A DNA stretch of 51,907 bases from Bacillota bacterium (lineage in GTDB: Bacteria; Bacillota_I; Bacilli_A; Erysipelotrichales; Erysipelotrichaceae), in assembly GCA_023388995.1 (NCBI GenBank), contig JAEWFD010000015.1, forward strand, positions 1 to 51,907, read 5' to 3'. The notes under the pieces are model-generated. The model saw only the letters and a program-made list of their open reading frames with translations. It ran no database searches and was not told the origin of the DNA. Shown piece by piece: positions 17,918 through 25,375 of the stretch (position 1 is its first letter; every line of letters begins with the position of its first letter). The position numbers were made by a program, and so were the translations under genes.

Positions 17918-18709
17918 TTAGCGATAACGCAGTTCAACATCACCCATGCTGTTATTGATTGTTATGGTTTTATCAGCTGACTCATAAAAGGAAAGCTCAC
18001 CGCTCAGACCATCTACTCTTTTACCGCCAACACGAACACTGCCCATGCTATTATCAATTTTAGTGTAGTAGTCTTCCTCCTTGCCACTCAGCGAGAGCGT
18101 AACTCTTCCCATGCTTTGATCAATTGCACATGACTTCTCAATGACGCCATCCAGATCAAAATCACCCATGCTGCTCTCAAGCTTAACTGTTTGCGCAGTA
18201 ATATTGCTCAATGTCACCTTGGTCATGCTGAATTCCAATTCCATTGCATCTGCATATAAGCGATCGACGTGCAGCGTCCCCATGGATAAGTTAAAATCCA
18301 CATTCTTCAATTTCGCATCTTGCGGAATCGTTATCTCAACTTTGAAATCAGGATTGTTGGGAAAAGACTCCCGCATTGTATTGCGAATTACCAGTTGGGT
18401 ATTCGACTTCTTCGCTTCAAACTTGCCCTTAGGGAAATGATAGAAAGATACAGTCCAAGTTTCCCCCTCACGAATCGTCACTTCTGTCATCGCTAGATCA
18501 ATTTTGAGACTTTCGATATCTTCAAAAGTAAACGTTCCATCCTCATATTCTCCTTGGTAGACATGCGGCGTATTGATGGTATTGCCAAACATGTTAATCC
18601 AGCTGCCGCGAGCACCCATTGTCTTGCCAGCTACGTAGAATGCGCCTCCCAGTGTCAAGCAAACGACAGCAGCGATCGCCAATACCAGAATCCATTTATT
18701 CGATCTCAT
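17918..18709 (-). CDS. DUF4097-family surface beta-helix protein
   Basis: A 263-residue protein with an N-terminal signal anchor (residues 6-28) and a long repetitive beta region. The unit recurs with SMG: NLSMGTL, SSMGDFD, QSMGRVT, NSMGSVR, NSMGDVE. This is the DUF4097 right-handed beta-helix pattern found with PadR and DUF1700 genes, where related proteins (LiaX-type) are linked to the response to cell-envelope stress. It overlaps DUF1700 by 14 bases. RBS GGGAGG is 8 bases upstream. The role is inferred from this context, and its sorting outside the membrane rests on the signal anchor. Confidence 0.88.
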   Translation of the reverse strand: MRSNKWILVLAIAAVVCLTLGGAFYVAGKTMGARGSWINMFGNTINTPHVYQGEYEDGTFTFEDIESLKIDLAMTEVTIREGETWTVSFYHFPKGKFEAKKSNTQLVIRNTMRESFPNNPDFKVEITIPQDAKLKNVDFNLSMGTLHVDRLYADAMELEFSMTKVTLSNITAQTVKLESSMGDFDLDGVIEKSCAIDQSMGRVTLSLSGKEEDYYTKIDNSMGSVRVGGKRVDGLSGELSFYESADKTITINNSMGDVELRYR

Positions 18710-19304
18710 GTGAATTTCCTCCCTTTATTTTTTGAAATAAGCGGCCAAGTCCGCGCACGCAAAGCGGCAGCAGACGGATATACAAGCCATATGCCAGTAA
18801 TAAGATCAAGATCGTAATGCCAAGTGTCATAAATGCATATGCTAGCGTCATTGTTCCTTGAACAGAATTGGTGAAGATGCCAAGAATGCCGCTTGCAAAT
18901 AACTGAATCGCCGTTTTCGAAAAAATGCCGATAAGCAGTACAAATACAAAACCAAATACAATTAATAGAATCCCCATCACAAACAATAAAATGAGAACAA
19001 CCAGCAAGATCGGAAATGACAGCGGCAAAGAAAGAATTCCCAGAATGATCCATCCTAAATTAGACATTGTTTTACGAGAGCTTGTATTGCTCTTTGGCTC
19101 CTTCATGGAACGCAAGGTAAAATCCGCTTTTATCTGCGCCGCAAACTTGTCCGGCGATCCTAGTTCGCGTTCTACCTGCTCCTCATTGCCGGTTCCGGCT
19201 TCATCAAAATATTCTGCCACATACGAAAGAGCATCTTCTTTATCCTTCATAGGCAGCGACTCCAGTTTTAGTTGCAAAACATTTAAATACATTTCCTTAC
19301 TCAC
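18696..19304 (-). CDS. DUF1700 (HAAS) membrane protein
   Basis: A 202-residue protein. The N-terminal 65 residues form the helical HAAS domain (YLNVLQLKLESLP...ALSYVAEYFDEAG...ELGSPDKFAAQI), then three to four hydrophobic helices (about 82-125, 140-185). I assign a GTG start at 19304, 7 bases after GGAGGG; the gene overlaps padR by 8 bases (GTGAGTAA). DUF1700 proteins occur almost always in padR-DUF1700-DUF4097 operons in Bacillota; they may relay envelope state to the PadR regulator (inference). Confidence 0.9.
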   Translation of the reverse strand: MSKEMYLNVLQLKLESLPMKDKEDALSYVAEYFDEAGTGNEEQVERELGSPDKFAAQIKADFTLRSMKEPKSNTSSRKTMSNLGWIILGILSLPLSFPILLVVLILLFVMGILLIVFGFVFVLLIGIFSKTAIQLFASGILGIFTNSVQGTMTLAYAFMTLGITILILLLAYGLYIRLLPLCVRGLGRLFQKIKGGNSHEIE

Positions 19305-19617
19305 TTGTCATCCCTCCTTTTAATATCACATTCACTTGCGCCACATAACTATCCCATTCCTGCATGTAGCGCAGCAATTGTTCTCTTCCTGTTGGCGTAA
19401 TGCGGTAATAGCGCCTGTTTCGTCCCAGCACCGCCTCATCATAAATCTCCAAGCATTGATCCTTCTGCAATCTTCGCAATACAGGATATAACGTAGATTC
19501 GGAGATTGAAACAACTTCTTTGATTTCCTGTGTCAGTTTATATCCATACGTATCGCCTTTTTCCAATATTGCCAGCACGCAAGCATCTAATAAATTGGAT
19601 GCAATTTGAAATGCCAC
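19297..19617 (-). CDS. PadR family transcriptional repressor
   Basis: A 106-residue winged-helix regulator of the short PadR type: GYKLTQEI followed by ISESTLYPVLRRLQKDQCLEI and the wing GRNRRYYRITPTGREQL. The start is GTG at 19617 with AGGAGG 7 bases upstream; the ATG two bases earlier is out of frame. It is first in a three-gene operon with overlapping genes, and a palindrome at its promoter suggests autoregulation. Confidence 0.92.
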   Translation of the reverse strand: MAFQIASNLLDACVLAILEKGDTYGYKLTQEIKEVVSISESTLYPVLRRLQKDQCLEIYDEAVLGRNRRYYRITPTGREQLLRYMQEWDSYVAQVNVILKGGMTSE

Positions 19618-19632
19618 ATTACCACCTCCTTG

Positions 19633-19667
19633 ATATAATATTATATGCCGTATAGTATAATTGTCAA
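19633..19667 (-). promoter_or_regulatory. padR operon promoter with palindrome at -10
   Basis: Minus-strand TTGACA (19662-19667), 16 bases, TATAAT (19640-19645). The palindrome ATATAATATTATAT (19633-19646) covers the -10 box and is a candidate PadR site. A nearby imperfect repeat of ATACTATA/TATAGTAT flanks the -35. Confidence 0.7.
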
Positions 19668-19686
19668 TATAGTATTTAATAAAATA

Positions 19687-19713
19687 ATAAAAAAACTATC
19701 CTTGCGAATAGTT
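19687..19713 (-). terminator. Terminator of the tRNA-Asn/tRNA-Glu unit
   Basis: On the minus strand AACTAT, eight-base loop, ATAGTT, followed by a T-run. Confidence 0.75.
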
Positions 19714-19723
19714 GTTTACTAGA

Positions 19724-19800
19724 TGGTGACTCGTACGGGATTCGAACCCGTGAATGCATGCGTGAAAGGCATGTGAGTTAAGCCGCTTCTCCAACGAGCC
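19724..19800 (-). tRNA. tRNA-Glu (anticodon UUC)
   Basis: Complete cloverleaf with encoded CCA: acceptor GGCTCGT/ACGAGTC, D stem GAG/CTC, anticodon stem CATGC/GCATG with loop CTTTCAC, T arm ACGGG-TTCGAAT-CCCGT. Five bases separate it from tRNA-Asn; the two share one promoter. Confidence 0.95.
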
Positions 19801-19805
19801 ATCGA

Positions 19806-19881
19806 TGGCGCCTAAAACAGGGCTCGAACCTGTGACCTACCGGTTAACAGCCGGTTGCTCTGCCGACTGAGCTATTTAGGC
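19806..19881 (-). tRNA. tRNA-Asn (anticodon GUU)
   Basis: Complete cloverleaf with encoded CCA, acceptor GCCTAAA/TTTAGGC, anticodon loop CTGTTAA, T arm ACAGG-TTCGAGC-CCTGT. First gene of the pair. Confidence 0.95.
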
Positions 19882-19891
19882 GTGCCATAGT

Positions 19892-19920
19892 ATATTAACA
19901 CAGCCTCGTACTTTGTACAA
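19892..19920 (-). promoter_or_regulatory. Promoter of the tRNA-Asn/tRNA-Glu unit
   Basis: Minus-strand TTGTAC (19915-19920), 17-base spacer, TAATAT (19892-19897), 10 bases before the tRNA-Asn 5' end. Confidence 0.75.
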
Positions 19921-20001
19921 GGGTTTTTCTTCATTTTTTTCTTTTTTTTATATTTTTTTACACCAGATGCAAAGCAAATCTTACCAGTAATCTGCCGCAA
20001 C

Positions 20002-20027
20002 AAAAAGAATGGTTCGAAACCATTCTT
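20002..20027 (-). terminator. Terminator of the dedA-MATE operon
   Basis: AAGAATGGTT and AACCATTCTT pair around TCG on the minus strand, followed by T5. It overlaps the stop codon of the MATE gene. Confidence 0.88.
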
Positions 20028-21396
20028 AAGACTGCCCAATTGTCAGGTTATGTACCCATTTTTCTTTATGAACCAGCGTCAGTGCCAAGGTCATTTTCAA
20101 CAAGTCTGTCAGCTGGCCAATAATATACACCAAATAAATATTGAAATTTGTCAGGTATGCTACCAAAGCTACTGCCGGAATATTTACTGCCCACATGAAA
20201 CAGGAATCCATAACCATGGTTGAGAAAGTATCACCACCTGCCCGCAAGACGAAATAACATTCTGCATTCATCATATAGATCCAGAACATTACCGCGATTA
20301 CGCGAATCAGGTTAGTTGCCAATTCATGCGTCTGCGGTGTCAGATCATACAGGTTGGGAATAAAGTATGAGCAAGCGAAGATTCCAAAGCCGAAAACAAA
20401 GGCCAGAAACATCGCAAACGTCAGCAGATGATAGCCATTTTTGCGCGCTTCTTCCAATTCATTGGCACCCAGTTTCTGTCCGATAATAATAGTCGTGGCA
20501 CCAGCCATACCGCCAAACAAAGAGAAGAACAGGTCGGAAGTCGTCCCTGCGACCGAATATGCGGTAATCACATCAGCACCGCGTGTTGCATATAATTTCA
20601 GCAGCATCGCCATCCCACCCGACCACAGCAGTTCATTTACCACCAAAGGCAACGCCTTTAAAGTGATATTGCGAGCCAGCTGCGGGCTGATTTGGAACAG
20701 CTCATGCAATTTACCGGTAAAAGGGTATTCTTTTCTAATTACTACGATTAATAATACAGCACCTTCCACAATCCGTGCAATTACAGTTGCGATCGCAGCT
20801 CCTACGACGCCCAGCGCCGGAAAACCAAAATGGCCAAAAATTAAAACATAGTTAAATCCGGCATTGATGAACACAGACAGAATGTTGGCATAAAGCGGTA
20901 TTTTTGTTTCTCCGATTGAACGCAAGGCACTGGAGATTACAATCGTAAGTCCTAACGGCAAAAACGAATATGCCACCACCGACAGATACCGGACACCTTC
21001 CAAATGATACGACACATCTTTTGTAAAGAAACCGATAATCCACTGCGGAGCTATCAGCGAGAATACTGTAAAAGGAATGATAATTAAATACACGCCGATG
21101 AGCGCATAGCCAAATGTCATCCGCAGATGACGATTATCCTTTGCACCATAAAATTGTGAAATAAAAATGCTGGCAGCTGCCGCTAAACCCATCGCACTAA
21201 AGTTTGCGATCATATAATAGCGGTTTACAACCCCTACACCGCCAATCGCTGCATCCCCCAGCTGACCGACCATAAGATTATCCACCAAGTTCACAGCGCT
21301 CATAATGAGCTGCTGCAACATCAAGGGTGCTGCGATCAGCAATACCTTTTTATAAAAAGCCGTACTTCCTACCCATTTCTCAAAGTTCAGTTTCAT
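20026..21396 (-). CDS. MATE family multidrug/metabolite efflux transporter
   Basis: A 456-residue integral membrane protein with twelve helices in two related bundles. The start follows GAGGAGG. Features of MATE proteins are visible: LQQLIMSAVNLVDNLMVGQLG near the N-terminus, GLAAAASIFISQFYGA, ISSALRSIGETKIPLYANI, and in the second half GGMAGATTIIIGQKLGANE. They exchange Na+ or H+ for cationic drugs or metabolites. It follows dedA by 14 bases on the same strand, so co-transcription is likely. Substrate unknown. Confidence 0.95.
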   Translation of the reverse strand: MKLNFEKWVGSTAFYKKVLLIAAPLMLQQLIMSAVNLVDNLMVGQLGDAAIGGVGVVNRYYMIANFSAMGLAAAASIFISQFYGAKDNRHLRMTFGYALIGVYLIIIPFTVFSLIAPQWIIGFFTKDVSYHLEGVRYLSVVAYSFLPLGLTIVISSALRSIGETKIPLYANILSVFINAGFNYVLIFGHFGFPALGVVGAAIATVIARIVEGAVLLIVVIRKEYPFTGKLHELFQISPQLARNITLKALPLVVNELLWSGGMAMLLKLYATRGADVITAYSVAGTTSDLFFSLFGGMAGATTIIIGQKLGANELEEARKNGYHLLTFAMFLAFVFGFGIFACSYFIPNLYDLTPQTHELATNLIRVIAVMFWIYMMNAECYFVLRAGGDTFSTMVMDSCFMWAVNIPAVALVAYLTNFNIYLVYIIGQLTDLLKMTLALTLVHKEKWVHNLTIGQS

Positions 21397-21410
21397 AAAT
21401 CCTCCTCAAA

Positions 21411-22028
21411 TTACCTCTTTTTCGCAAAGCGATCCCAAATAAACCAAATGCAGAGCGCTGCTGCTACTACGATCAACACAACAAGGACAACTGATGCATA
21501 TTGATCTATATATCCCGCTATGGTCTCCCACGAATTCCCTGCAACAGCCCCAAGGTATACCAGCACTGCATTCCAAATTGCCGTTCCGATGGTTGTCAGC
21601 ACCAAAAACATTCCTAAATTCATTTTCGCAATGCCTGCCGGAATTGAAATCAAACTGCGCACAATCGGGATAAAGCGGCAGAAAAAGATCGTGTATGTTC
21701 CGCGTTTTAAGAACCACTCTTCCGCCTTGCGGACATCCTCTCTTTTAAAGCCTAGCATTTTTCCCAGTTTACCATCCAGCCATTGCTCCAAACGCTGGGC
21801 ATTAAAGATTCGGCCGACACCATACAATACCAGTGCGCCAACGACTGACCCAATCGTAGAAAACAGTACAACACCTGGAATCGTCATCGTAGTGAAGGTT
21901 GTCATAAACCCGCTAAATGTCAGAATAATTTCGGAAGGGATGGGGGGAAATATATTCTCTACTGCGATCAGCAAAAAAACGCCGATATATCCAAACTGAT
22001 TTACAATATCCAATATGATCTGCTTCAT
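21411..22028 (-). CDS. DedA/VTT family membrane protein
   Basis: A 205-residue DedA protein, probably a membrane lipid flippase or scramblase (known DedA members move undecaprenyl phosphate or phosphatidylethanolamine). The start is ATG 22028 with GGAGG upstream; the ten residues before are out of the family pattern. The family core is clear: AVENIFPPIPSEIILTFSGF at residues 22-41 with the E-x-FPPIPSE motif, GALVLYGVGR, and F(F/C)RFIPIVRSLISIPAG near residue 130. Five to six helices. It shares the operon with the MATE gene. Confidence 0.92.
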   Translation of the reverse strand: MKQIILDIVNQFGYIGVFLLIAVENIFPPIPSEIILTFSGFMTTFTTMTIPGVVLFSTIGSVVGALVLYGVGRIFNAQRLEQWLDGKLGKMLGFKREDVRKAEEWFLKRGTYTIFFCRFIPIVRSLISIPAGIAKMNLGMFLVLTTIGTAIWNAVLVYLGAVAGNSWETIAGYIDQYASVVLVVLIVVAAALCIWFIWDRFAKKR

Positions 22029-22100
22029 GTCTAATCCTCCATATGTATTATCTAGCAAGCACTGAGCTTGATTGATCCATTACTTCACTTATTGTTTTAT

Positions 22101-22125
22101 AAAATAAAGCGGCTTTCGCCGCTTT
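22101..22125 (-). terminator. Terminator of the downstream tRNA-Ala gene
   Basis: AAAGCGGC-GAAA-GCCGCTTT hairpin followed by ATTTTAT on the minus strand, ten bases past the 3' end of the first tRNA-Ala. Confidence 0.8.
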
Positions 22126-22134
22126 TTGATCTAT

Positions 22135-22210
22135 TGGTGGAGCATAACGGGATCGAACCGTTGACCCCCTGCGTGCAAGGCAGGTGCTCTCCCAGCTGAG
22201 CTAATACCCC
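22135..22210 (-). tRNA. tRNA-Ala (anticodon UGC), copy 1
   Basis: Complete cloverleaf with encoded CCA: acceptor GGGGTAT/ATGCTCC, anticodon loop CTTGCAC, T arm AACGG-TTCGATC-CCGTT. Own promoter at 22229-22257 and own terminator. Identical in sequence to copy 2. Confidence 0.95.
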
Positions 22211-22228
22211 ATGATTACTGCGTGATTA

Positions 22229-22257
22229 ATAATATCACTTCACGAGCTGATTGACAA
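22229..22257 (-). promoter_or_regulatory. Promoter of tRNA-Ala copy 1
   Basis: Minus-strand TTGTCA (22252-22257), 17 bases, TATTAT (22229-22234), 18 bases upstream of the tRNA. Confidence 0.75.
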
Positions 22258-22449
22258 GGGGTGTTTTGCATTTTTTTGTAATTTATTCACGCAAAATAGT
22301 TCGCCGCGTATTTTACTCCTTGCGTCCTGCCGCCAGATTCATATCCGCACATTCTCTTTGCATAGTATTCCTCAGAGCAATTCATCATCATTTTTGCTGC
22401 ACTTAATATGCCTATCTCTGAACCTGTTATGCAAGCAGAAAATTTCGAT

Positions 22450-22479
22450 AAAAAAACTACCACAGAGTTCTGTGATAGT
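22450..22479 (-). terminator. Terminator of the tRNA-Ile/tRNA-Ala unit
   Basis: Minus-strand ACTATCACAG and CTGTGGTAGT (one G-T pair) around AACT, followed by seven T. Confidence 0.88.
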
Positions 22480-22492
22480 CTAATTGATATAA

Positions 22493-22568
22493 TGGTGGAG
22501 CATAACGGGATCGAACCGTTGACCCCCTGCGTGCAAGGCAGGTGCTCTCCCAGCTGAGCTAATACCCC
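22493..22568 (-). tRNA. tRNA-Ala (anticodon UGC), copy 2
   Basis: Same 76 bases as copy 1, CCA encoded. It follows tRNA-Ile by 17 bases and shares its promoter. Confidence 0.95.
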
Positions 22569-22585
22569 ATGTATATCAAATTCAA

Positions 22586-22662
<77 letters not shown>

Positions 22663-22683
22663 ATAACCATCGAATGCCTTATA

Positions 22684-22712
22684 ATAATATCACCACCACC
22701 ATACCATGTCAA
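22684..22712 (-). promoter_or_regulatory. Promoter of the tRNA-Ile/tRNA-Ala unit
   Basis: Minus-strand TTGACA (22707-22712), 17 bases, TATTAT (22684-22689). Confidence 0.8.
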
Positions 22713-22848
22713 CAACATTTTATCTTTTTTTGTTAGTATTTCATCTTTTTTTAAAGACCGTTCTTACAATAACCTAAATGGTATATATACAAATACGATG
22801 CGATACAAGAAACCGATTATTCTACCTGTCTTCTCGTCATTCAGCATT

Positions 22849-22876
22849 AAAAAAGTCCGCTTGAAAAGCGAACTTT
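22849..22876 (-). terminator. Terminator of the LRR protein gene
   Basis: Minus-strand AAAGTTCGCTT and AAGCGGACTTT pair around TTC, then T-run; directly after the stop codon. Confidence 0.85.
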
Positions 22877-24472
22877 TTATTCTTCCCGTACTGCTTTCTT
22901 CAAAAATAAATAGGTTCCGCCGCCTAATATGACGGCCAGAAACAGAAACAATAAATAGGAGCCATTCATCCCTTTCGAATCCGGCACCGGTTCACTCGTC
23001 TGTGTCTCAATGACAAAATCCAGATAGTCGCTCACATTACCCGCGTAATCAATAAATGATATTTGATACTTCATCGGATCACTTACGATCAGCAGACGAC
23101 TGCTGGTACTGCTTTTAATGCCATTTACCATAAAATAACCATCTTCATTCGCTTCTATCGCAACATCTACATAATAGACGCCTAATTCATTGTAATTGCC
23201 GGTAATTTTTATAACAGGCTTGGTTTTATCAATCACAAAAGAAATGGTATTAGCCAACGTCCCTTGCTGATTAATTGCAGACACTTGGTAATTTCCTTCC
23301 AATGAAAAAGTCATTGCGATATCTCTTGCTACACTTGTTACATCATTGACGATAAAATTCACATTTTGATCACTTTCAATAATGACATCTGCATTGGTAT
23401 ATCCACCTTCCAAATTGCCATCTCGAACCCGAAGAAGCGGTGCTTTGTCACCTTCCTCATCTGGTGTTTCTTGTTCACCGCATACACGTATTTGATAAAC
23501 TTGGAAAATATCCTGATCGGTTAGATAACGGAATTCAACTGGCAGGCAATTCCAACGGTTTCCGCTTAAGTCAAGCTGCTTCAAACTAATCAAGTTCACC
23601 ATTTCAATTGGCAATGTCTTAAGTGCATTCATCCCTAAATTCAGTTCCTGAAGCCTTGTCATCGCCTGTATTTGCGCATTGATCTTAGTCAGTTTATTTG
23701 CCTCAAAGCTCATATATTGAATATTGGATAATCCAAATACCACTGCCGGAATCGTCTCAAACAAATTGTGATCCAACTTTAATGTAACCAAGCGGCCAAG
23801 CTGCTCGATATCAGAGGGCAGTGCTTGCAGTTTCAGATTGCTTAGCTGCAAAAGCGTCAGCTGCGTCAATCGAAAAGCTTCTGCCGGTATATCGGTAACG
23901 TTCAAATCATCCAGCACCAATTCCTCTAGTCCTACCAGTTTTCCAATTGCAGGGCTGATTTTAGCAACCGGAAGCTTCTTTAACGTCAAGCTTCGCAAAC
24001 TCCCCATTTCATAAAGGCTGTCAGGGAGCTCCTGGATTGCACCATTCTCAATATGCAGCACTTGCAGCTGCGCCAGGCGATCAAATGCCGCCGGCAGCTT
24101 GGAAAATGACATCTGGTATAAATACAATTCCTCCAGCTGCGGAAATGACAACACCTCATTGACATCTTGCAAACCCCGCACAGCAATGTTAAGCACCTTT
24201 AAATTTGGCAAGGATAACTGCGACAACCCAGCCAAAGATTTAATTTCATATTCATAGTCAGTAATGGTCAGTCCCACAAGCGCTTCCAGATCTTTGGTAT
24301 ACAAGTCCGGCTTATTTACTAAACTTGTCAAATAGCGGTAGAGTTCTTTATCCGCAATTCCCGACTCTTGGTTTAATATGGGAACGCCCCGGTCCAAAGA
24401 CACAGCTTTCACCGGCATTGACGTTGCGATCGTTATCATCCATAGGAATATCCAAAGTAATTTCTTGATCAT
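22877..24472 (-). CDS. Leucine-rich repeat surface protein with C-terminal membrane anchor
   Basis: A 531-residue exported protein. Residues 1-23 are a signal peptide (cut after PVKA). From about 75 to 320 there are ten or so leucine-rich repeats of 23 residues in the bacterial LPxxI form (LVTLKLDHNLFETIPAVVFGL, LKQLDLSGNRWNCLP). Then come roughly 150 residues of Ig-like beta domains with the recurring phrase VIDKTKPVIKITG and a final helix (residues 506-525, LLFLFLAVILGGGTYLFL) with a basic tail RE/KK, so it stays anchored. No LPXTG motif. A role in adhesion or host protein binding is likely by family, not shown. Probably transcribed alone or with cwlD, 53 bases away. Confidence 0.85.
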   Translation of the reverse strand: MIKKLLWIFLWMITIATSMPVKAVSLDRGVPILNQESGIADKELYRYLTSLVNKPDLYTKDLEALVGLTITDYEYEIKSLAGLSQLSLPNLKVLNIAVRGLQDVNEVLSFPQLEELYLYQMSFSKLPAAFDRLAQLQVLHIENGAIQELPDSLYEMGSLRSLTLKKLPVAKISPAIGKLVGLEELVLDDLNVTDIPAEAFRLTQLTLLQLSNLKLQALPSDIEQLGRLVTLKLDHNLFETIPAVVFGLSNIQYMSFEANKLTKINAQIQAMTRLQELNLGMNALKTLPIEMVNLISLKQLDLSGNRWNCLPVEFRYLTDQDIFQVYQIRVCGEQETPDEEGDKAPLLRVRDGNLEGGYTNADVIIESDQNVNFIVNDVTSVARDIAMTFSLEGNYQVSAINQQGTLANTISFVIDKTKPVIKITGNYNELGVYYVDVAIEANEDGYFMVNGIKSSTSSRLLIVSDPMKYQISFIDYAGNVSDYLDFVIETQTSEPVPDSKGMNGSYLLFLFLAVILGGGTYLFLKKAVREE

Positions 24473-24525
24473 GGCACCTCTCCTAATCTGTCTTTAGTAT
24501 ACCACAGATCAACAATGCATGAAAG

Positions 24526-25221
24526 TTATAGGATGAGACTGCTTTGCAGATAGGCGGTAATTCCTTTATAGATCGCATAAGCAAGCTTTGTCTGATAACT
24601 TGATGTCTGCAACAAGATCAGCTCATCCGGATTGCTCATGAAGCCGCACTCAACAAGCACGCCTGTTGTCGTACTTTCATTCAATATATAGTAATTTCCT
24701 AAGCGCGGCAATTTTTTGCTTTCCAGCTGTTTTTGAAATTGTCCTTGAATTGCTTCCGCAAGCTGTTTCGAGAACGGATGCTCAACCTGGTAAAATACCT
24801 GTGCACCTTTCACCTTTGCTTGTCCAAATTTATTCATATGAACACTGATGAACAAGTCAACATGATCTTGATTCATCAGCTGCACCCGTTTTTCTAAATC
24901 TTCTTTTTTATGATTCTTTGCATCTGCACTGGATAGATCATAATCATCATCCCGCGTTAAAATCACGGTGCCACCCGCCTGTTCAATTAATTTCTTTAAC
25001 TCCCTGGCAACGCTTAAATTCAGCACATCTTCTTTTACATCATCCACTTGAGCACCATTGTCTCTTCCGCCATGTCCTGCATCAATTACAATTGTGCGCC
25101 CGCGAAGCTCCTGATCAGCGGATACCCGAATTGTTTCCAAAAACGGTTTGGAAAAAAAGCCGTACACAAGCAAGCAAATCAGACATAGCACCACTAACAA
25201 CCCTTGTTTGAGATAGTTCAT
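24526..25221 (-). CDS. cwlD: N-acetylmuramoyl-L-alanine amidase, CwlD-like
   Basis: A 231-residue zinc amidase (Amidase_3) that cleaves the bond between muramic acid and the stem peptide. I start it at ATG 25221, after GGAAGGGAT, because the next 43 upstream codons look non-coding. A signal anchor (residues 6-25) precedes the catalytic domain: zinc ligands in IVIDAGHGG and the Glu of VKEDVLNL, SVHMN, and catalytic Glu in VECGFMSN. CwlD makes muramic lactam in spore cortex in Bacillus, so this protein fits a spore-former or a lineage that descends from one; single-copy amidases of this type also serve vegetative walls. Confidence 0.88.
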   Translation of the reverse strand: MNYLKQGLLVVLCLICLLVYGFFSKPFLETIRVSADQELRGRTIVIDAGHGGRDNGAQVDDVKEDVLNLSVARELKKLIEQAGGTVILTRDDDYDLSSADAKNHKKEDLEKRVQLMNQDHVDLFISVHMNKFGQAKVKGAQVFYQVEHPFSKQLAEAIQGQFQKQLESKKLPRLGNYYILNESTTTGVLVECGFMSNPDELILLQTSSYQTKLAYAIYKGITAYLQSSLIL

Positions 25222-25330
25222 TGTATCCCTTCCATTCTTACATGATTCAATCCACCATATGCGAAATATCACCAATGAATGAAACATTCTAATTGATAAG
25301 AGTTGCTTTTTTGTAAGTAATGGCAAAAAT

Positions 25331-25370
25331 AAAATCTTCCGAAACAGCATGCTGACTGCCGGAAGATTTT
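25331..25370. terminator. Bidirectional terminator after the GH1 gene
   Basis: AAAATCTTCCG (25331-25341) and CGGAAGATTTT (25360-25370) form an 11-bp stem with an internal CAGCATGCTG hairpin. Confidence 0.85.
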
Positions 25371-25375
25371 GTTTG

